Shown: positions 58,041-64,000 of the stretch, in pieces | Numbering within the stretch: the stretch's first letter is position 1 | Layout: the number at the start of each line of letters is the position of its first letter | Source: Meandrina meandrites | Taxonomy: Eukaryota > Cnidaria > Anthozoa > Scleractinia > Meandrinidae | Length of the DNA: 64,000 bases | Direction: 5' to 3' | Assembly: GCA_963693305.1 (NCBI GenBank) | Contig: OY855905.1 | Location: forward strand, 40,846,395 to 40,910,394 | Notes under the pieces: model-generated | The model's database searches: none | Seen by the model: the letters and a program-made list of their open reading frames with translations, nothing else | Told to the model about the DNA's origin: nothing | Program-made: the position numbers and the translations under genes

Positions 58041-61000
58041 ATGGCGTCCGCTGCAACACGAGGTCGTGGAATCGGAAGAGGTAGAGGCTTTGGAATACCA
58101 AAGGCCGGGAGACCAGGAGAAACTCAAACAACAGATCAGAAAAAGAGTTCGTCAAACGAAAAATTGTCTGATGAATTTGATTTGACAAAGGTGTTAAACG
58201 ATTTGAAGGACGAAACTTTGCCAGCACAGGTCGAGAAAATCTTAAAGTACATTTCGGAATCAAACTCTTCCACAAAAATCAAAGAAGTCGTTGACCATTT
58301 AACTCAACGGACGATCAAAAACAGCGAGTTCGCACCTCTAGCTGCAAAAGCCGCCAACAAGCTGTGTTTGGAGGAATCGTACGGAAACGCATTCAGAGCT
58401 GATCTGTTGAAAAGCACACAGGAACATTACAAAAAGAGGGAGAGCATTCGTGAAAAGTCAACAAGCGACTGGATTGGATTAGTTGGTTTAATATGCGAAC
58501 TTTTTAACCATCTTCGCACAGGTGAAGCACCGTTAAAACCTTTGGCAGGAGCAGTACACCAGACACTGAGTGAACTACTTAGAGAAGGACAGGCCGGCAG
58601 CAAGGAAGAAGAGGAGGTGGACGAAATCGATTGCTTTTATGAGCATTTTAAAACGGTGGGACCGCTTTTGGAGAGCGTTAATCAGGTAAGAAGAGTGTGT
58701 TGATACATGTAATTTACAGTGGACTGCTAATGCACAAAGGAGACGTGACTGTGACTAAAAGTGGGACAGGGATGTGGGGACTTGGACACGGAAGGACTCG
58801 AGGATGTGGGACTCAGGGACATGGGACTTGAGGACATGGCAATCGGGGACGTGGGACTCGAGGATGTGGGAGTCATCAGGGACATGGGGACATGATAAGC
58901 AACGTCCCAGAGTCCCACGTCCTTGAGTCCCACGTCCTTTATGTTCCATATCACAGGCAGACAAGGCTCTGTGTTTGAGACCGTGTGACGTAAGCGTCAC
59001 GGTACGCGCTATTTGATCCCATACATTCACTGTAATTTGTAACGACTGACCTCGGCTCAATCCAACTGATCGCAAGAAATGCTCCATAAAATACTGGATT
59101 TTGCATCTTTTAATCCCAAATTGTGATCTACTGTAAGCCAGATAAATAAAGTTCACTTATCTTTTTTCTTTTGGGAGGTATTTTACGATTTTATGGGTTT
59201 TTTTGGACGTTAATTCCTCGCTAGCCGTCACCGACCCCAAACAAAAGTAAGAGAAAGAGACAAGGCAGGCAACTTCGATGGCCCGCCGAGACCGACAGCC
59301 TCCAGAATTTGTCCATTTTCTCCCACTTCCACCTGTCGCTCGCCATCCAGCCTCGGGCAAATAAAAGGTGGATAATTTTCAAAGGTCTGTGCCAAAAATC
59401 GTTCCAATCGCTCGGTTTTAACGTACTTAAAAGCCGCCGCGAATTTTCAAGTTCCCTGCGAAATCGCCATCGTCAAAGGATATGGGCCAAAACGGTCGAT
59501 CATAACGCCTATATCAAATTCGAACCCACGGTCAGATTACGCAAGCTAGCGACAAAATCAACCTTTGCCACATCCCCCAGCGCACGGCGTGTCCGACGAA
59601 AACCCCTCTCCCATATAGTAACTGGGAATGATTTTGGCCAGGGTTGTTACAGAATCTTTGAAAACAATGTACTTTCGTGCCATCCTAGTTACAGTCGAAA
59701 CCGAAGAAGCGTGAACGCCAAAAATAATTTCTGGAATGTTTATTGTTCTACAACCAATCAGATTCGAGACGTTACCGCAACAGTAATTAGCAAAAAGGTT
59801 TCGATTCTTTTATCACGAAACGACTTTTTCGTCTACATTTAGTCTTGAGATCACCACCGATTAACAAACACTCTGGAATTATTACAGTCAAAATACTCAG
59901 CGCGTGCCGCTTAGAATTCCGGAAAAGTTTTGATTAACGGCGAACGGATTGCATTATTGGTTTCAAACATTCAAATTTAATTTGAATATTGTAGATCATC
60001 CAACCATGAACACGTGAACACGTGAGCCTGTCAGAAATGAAGCAATTTGATTGGTTTATTTTTTACAGGTTCACGTGCTCACGTGTTCACTGTTGGATGA
60101 TCTACAATATTCAAATTAAATTTGAATGTTTGAAACCAATAATGCAATCCGTTCGCCGTTAATCAAAACTTTTCTCGAATTCTAAGCGGCACGCGCTGAG
60201 TATTTTGACTGTAATAATTCCAGAGTGTTTGTTAATCGGTGGTGATCTCAAGACTTAATGTAGACGAAAAAGTCGTTTCGTGATAAAAGAATCGAAACCT
60301 TTTTGCTAATTACTGTTGTGGTTTGTTGCGGTAACGTCTCGAATCTGATTGGTCGTAGAACAATAAACATTCCAGAAATAATTTTTGGCATTCACGCTTC
60401 TTCGGTTTTGACTGTAAGCAATATACAAGATGAATTATTATTGAACGGACGTGCCGTGCGCTGGGGGATGTGGCAAAGGTTGATTTTGTCACTAGCTTGC
60501 GTAATTTGACCGTTGGTTTTGATTAATTCGAATTTGATATCAGCGTTATGATCGACCGTTTTGGCCCATATCCTTTGACGATGGCGATTTCGCAGGGAAC
60601 TTGAAAATTCGCGGCGGCTTTTAAGTACGTTAAAACCGAGCGATTGGAACAATTTTTGGCACAGACCTTTGAAAATTATCCACCTTTTATTTGCCCGAGG
60701 CTGGATGGCGAGCGATGCGTGGAAGTGGGAGAAAATGGACAAATTCTGGAGGCTGTCGGTCTCGGCGGTCCATCGAAGTTGCCTGCCTTGTCTCTTTCTC
60801 TTACTTTTGTTTGGGGTCGGTGACAGCTAGCGAGGAATTAACGTCCAAAAAAACCCATAAAATCGTAAAATACCTCCCAAAAGAAAAAAGATAAGTGAAC
60901 TTTATTTATCTGGCTTACAGTAGATCACAATTTGGGATTAAAAGATGCAAAATCCAGTATTTTAGGGAGCATTTTTTGCGATCAGCTGGAACAAGCCGAG

Positions 61001-61688
61001 GTCAGTCGTTACAAATTACAGTGAGTGTATGGGATCAAATAGCGCGTACCGTGACGCTTACGTCACACGGTCTCAAACACAGAGCCTTGTCTGCCTGTGT
61101 CCATATCCTTTGAGTCCCACATTCCAGAGTCCCACATCCTTGAGTCCCATGTCCATATGTCCCCGAGTCCCATGTCCTTGAGTCCTTTATCCCCAAGTTC
61201 CACATCCCCGAGTTCCAGGCCATGGATCCATGTCTCAGTCCCCATGTCCCCATCCCACTTTTAGTCACAGCCAAGAATGGCTGAATCCCCAAGATGAGGC
61301 AAATCCCTCATTCTGATTGGCTACCCAAGTGGGCAAGATGTGCCTATCTTGCCCATCCGAGATTTTCCTGCAGCGGTCCCACAAGAAAAAAGTTCTTTAT
61401 TGACTTTGTCTTGGTCCATAAAAATTAAAAAAAAAACTTGGCAAATATCCAGCCATCTTGACCTCATGCTTGGTCAATAATGCATATATCATGACTTTTT
61501 GACAGGAAAAAGCAGATGAGCTTGTTGGAAAGATAAGAGATACCATACTTGCTGATAATACGTCTGCCAAGACAAGATGTCTGTTGTTGGAACTGCTTGA
61601 GCTACGAGCTTGTCAGTGGAAAATCAATCCAGACCTGGAAAGTTACTATAGTGATATGTTAGCAGATATCATGGCTAAAGAACCCTAG
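58041..61688 (+). CDS. MIF4GD: MIF4GD/SLIP1-like protein
   Basis: Exon 1 (58041-58685) and exon 2 (61506-61688) are joined in frame by GT-AG and encode 275 residues. I chose the start MASAATRGRGIGRGRGFG rather than an upstream in-frame Met at 57981, because the RG-rich start looks genuine and the upstream stretch does not. After a low-complexity N-terminus (about 1-55), a MIF4G-type helical domain runs to the end: KVLNDLKDETLPAQVEKIL, LICELFNHLRTGEAPLKPLA, EEVDEIDCFYEHFKTVGPLL, and LLLELLELRACQWK..LESYYSD, matching the LELIEFRA.GWK..YYYS ending of MIF4GD. Vertebrate MIF4GD binds SLBP and helps translation of histone mRNAs. CTIF or PAIP1-like relatives are alternatives. The only coding intron carries a 2.5-kb inverted repeat. 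Confidence 0.8.
58750..61269. mobile_element. 2.5-kb foldback element in the MIF4GD-like intron
   Basis: The left arm (58750-60031) and right arm (60067-61269) are near-perfect inverted copies around a loop of about 35 bp (AGAAATGAAGCAATTTGATT..). The ends are TGTGACTAAAAGTGGGA and TCCCACTTTTAGTCACA. The outermost 150-200 bp of each arm are minisatellites of GGACTCGAGGATGTGGGA-type units, differing in number between arms. Mirror-image ORFs (59157-59360 minus and 60691-60894 plus; 59309-59842 plus and 60392-60742 minus) follow from the symmetry. No TSD was found. Confidence 0.85.
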
Positions 61689-63240
61689 CTTAGTTTTTAA
61701 TAACAAGAATTGTGTGTAATTTTAGACATTACATGTATGTTAGCTGTTGTAGATTTATAGATAGGCAACTAAATGAAAAATCTGTCAATTAGGGGAAGGG
61801 AACACTGTTAATTTGGGGTATTTTTATTTATTCTTGATCTCTGTCAATGTATACATTACCATCTCTAAGATATACTATTCACTCACTGATTCATTAACAA
61901 CTTTCAAAGGAAATTTTCTTAATGGTGTGTGCATGAATTTTTTTTTTTTCGTGTTCAAAATGATAACAAGTGATGAGTCACCACCTACATGCATTTTTTT
62001 TTTCACAAGAAACTTTATTAATTCTGCTAATAATGTAAATTTAAGTTAATGTGCAGCGTTGTAAACTCCATGCAGTCTTTCTCTTAACCCAGTTTTTCTG
62101 TAGCACCAAAAAGCATGGCACATTGTCAAGGCAAGCGAAGAGTACTGCAGGCAGTCAACATGGCTAGTGGAATATTTCATCCAACTTAGTAAATTTAAAC
62201 TTTTACCAGCCCATCACACAATGGCTTTTCAGTTTATTGAAGTTTGTGATAGTTGCAGTTAGAAACATTCAAGTTTATTCTTTTTTTAACCTTTTTTTAG
62301 TTTTTTTTTGTTTTACCATTGTACTCAAGGGGTAATTTCTGGCACATCCTTCGTCATTCCTAATAAGAAAGTTGTGAGAATCGACTGGAGGTGAATAACT
62401 AGCATACACTTCAAAGAGAGGAACAGGGTAATTTATGCTTCAGTGGGTGTCTTGAATCAAGAGGAGTACATGTGTGTTGTTAGTGTGTTGTCATTTCAAC
62501 AAGCTATCATGGAAATGAAGACAAAACAAGAGAAAGCAAAAATAATATTCATATGGTACTACATTTGGAACGAACACATACTTGATGCCTCTCTTTAGAA
62601 TTCATCTATTTATGAGGCACTAAATGAAACACAACTACGTTTTGTAGACAGCCTATTTCTTGTATTTATAATTATATAGTTTGGCAAAACCCCACACATC
62701 ACATGTACTTCAACGATGTCAAGAGTGAATGAAAGGAACTTATTATAAGTGATGTAGCGTTTAACAGAATAATAAAAAGCTTTTAGAGAACCGTTGCGAG
62801 TCATTTTTAGGCGCAGTGATGGATCAAGAAAGCTGCGAGCTTGGTCCCAGTTCAAATGCTGTGATAAAGCTTGGCGCCTCCCTCCCCTCCTTTTGGTGAT
62901 CCCCCCCCCGCCAGTGGCGGCTTACAGCTTCATTCACTACCACGCTCTTTCCAGTCTTCAGTTTCCGGCTGTGAGAGACCAATATTTACCTCTGAATTCC
63001 GTCTTATTTTTTTTTTACTAACCGATTTATCGGCACATTGAAATTAAAATTACTGCCATTAAAGCTAAGTTCATTAATGATTGGGTGGTACTGCCTATAC
63101 CTTCTAACAAAACAAATTTTAAAAATGAAATAAAGAAGCGAGTCCTGTGTTCCACTCCCGTTGGGGAACTTATCAACCGGCATTCCTGTCATAAGCATCC
63201 TTATATGTACCATTGAACCCGGGCTATTGAACAAGGCTGT
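61689..63240. other. 3' flank of the MIF4GD-like gene
   Basis: Probable 3' UTR and downstream sequence with T-rich tracts. AATAAA occurs near 62772. No further gene was seen. Confidence 0.5.
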
Positions 63241-63242
63241 AG

Positions 63243-63590
63243 AATAACTTGAGTACACGTTTGTGTAGGCTTTACCGATGAACAGATTGAGTCCCCTGTG
63301 ACGTCCAAGAACTCGAAGACACTCTTTTTGACCTTTTCAGGCTAGAAACTTAAAAACTACTCCGTGAAAGTTTTTATTCTTGATTTATTTTTGTTTAATT
63401 GACAAAAGAAACATTTCTGGAATTGTTTAAAAAATTCCGTGAATAGGCTTCAGAGCTACCTTATATTTTCATAAATTTAAGGTGGCTCCGAACCCTATTG
63501 ACAGAATTTGTTTAAATTTGTAAAAATACTTCTTTTGTCCATTAAACAAAAATAGACAAAAAAAAACTTAAGCGACCATCCCTAACAAAT
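63243..63590. repeat. decayed foldback repeat
   Basis: It resembles 11949-12434 (AACTACTCCGTGAAAGTTTT, TTGACAAAAGAAA, centre TTTAAGGTGGCTCCGAACCC), but the arms pair imperfectly. Confidence 0.65.
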
Positions 63591-64000
63591 CTGAGGCACG
63601 ATGCGTCAGCTTCGGGATGAAATGTTTTGCATGAGACTTCATGAATTTTGCCGATAATGTCTCCATTTTCAGAATGAGAGCTGTTTTAATAAATTCCAAT
63701 ATGTTGCAAAAAAAATTTCTCGTTCAGATTTGTACATAGGTCTAATCAACATAAAAAGAGCTCGATTGGAACTGGATGAATTTTGACTGGAGCTGAGTGT
63801 TTGTGACTATCTATAACTCATAAGGATCCGGTGCGTCAAAAGGAAGCTTCTGTTTTATCACTGTTTGCCTTTTAAACCTGAACATAGTTCGAATCGGTTT
63901 GGCGAGTCAGCCAGATGAGCTAGTCTTGAAGACTTCCTGAAGTCATCCTTCACTACAAACACAGTCGTTTTCGCGGACGGATATGATTAGCAAGAATTTC
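63591..64000. other. non-coding, no feature recognised
   Basis: No exon, repeat or RNA was recognised to the end of the window. Confidence 0.4.

Noticed and set aside
59157..60894. Paired ORFs (MPEAGWRA..., MSIFSHFH...) as duplicated genes
   Set aside because: They are mirror images produced by the inverted-repeat arms, with no domain and no splice support.

Overview
This window looks like nuclear DNA of a cnidarian, most likely a stony coral. It is AT-rich, its genes have introns with GT-AG junctions, and its proteins resemble their vertebrate counterparts. It is packed with DIRS, LINE, Penelope-like, tRNA-derived SINE, foldback and TIR elements. The taxonomic call is inference; no marker gene proves it.

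Left part (about 1-17,000): repeat-dominated. It holds a LINE ORF1, a 5'-truncated LINE RT with a poly(A) tail, SINEs with target-site duplications (TSDs), foldback elements, a pogo-like element nested in another TIR element, and a Penelope-like RT fragment. Only two weak putative host exons are visible, both on the minus strand.

Middle part (about 17,090-51,400): a tandem segmental duplication. The unit carries a small CD225/dispanin-type proline-rich membrane protein gene on the plus strand, followed by the convergent 3' half of SMU1 on the minus strand. There is a leftmost remnant (SMU1 exons 9-8 only), a full unit 1 (about 18.7-41.4 kb, swollen by insertions) and a full unit 2 (about 41.4-51.4 kb) whose SMU1 exons belong to the complete gene. 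The two truncated SMU1 copies share a 10-nt frameshifting deletion in exon 8 that the complete gene lacks. Both CD225 genes have open three-exon reading frames. Because the units are so alike, each works as an empty-site control for insertions in the other. This reveals a head-to-tail pair of DIRS elements (28,362-35,824) and several TIR elements with clear TSDs.

Right part (47,971-61,688): two conserved genes head to head. SMU1 (minus, 12 exons, 513 codons, the same length as human SMU1) and a MIF4GD/SLIP1-like gene (plus, two coding exons) have start codons 281 bp apart, so they probably share a promoter region. SMU1 acts in the spliceosome. MIF4GD-type proteins act in mRNA translation, notably of histone mRNA. 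The single MIF4GD intron holds a 2.5-kb inverted repeat. The last 2.3 kb is 3' flank with a decayed foldback repeat.

No prokaryotic system, CRISPR array or viral genome was seen. Exon coordinates come from reading splice sites and reading frames by eye and could be off by a base or two. The tandem duplication could in principle be an assembly artefact from uncollapsed haplotypes.
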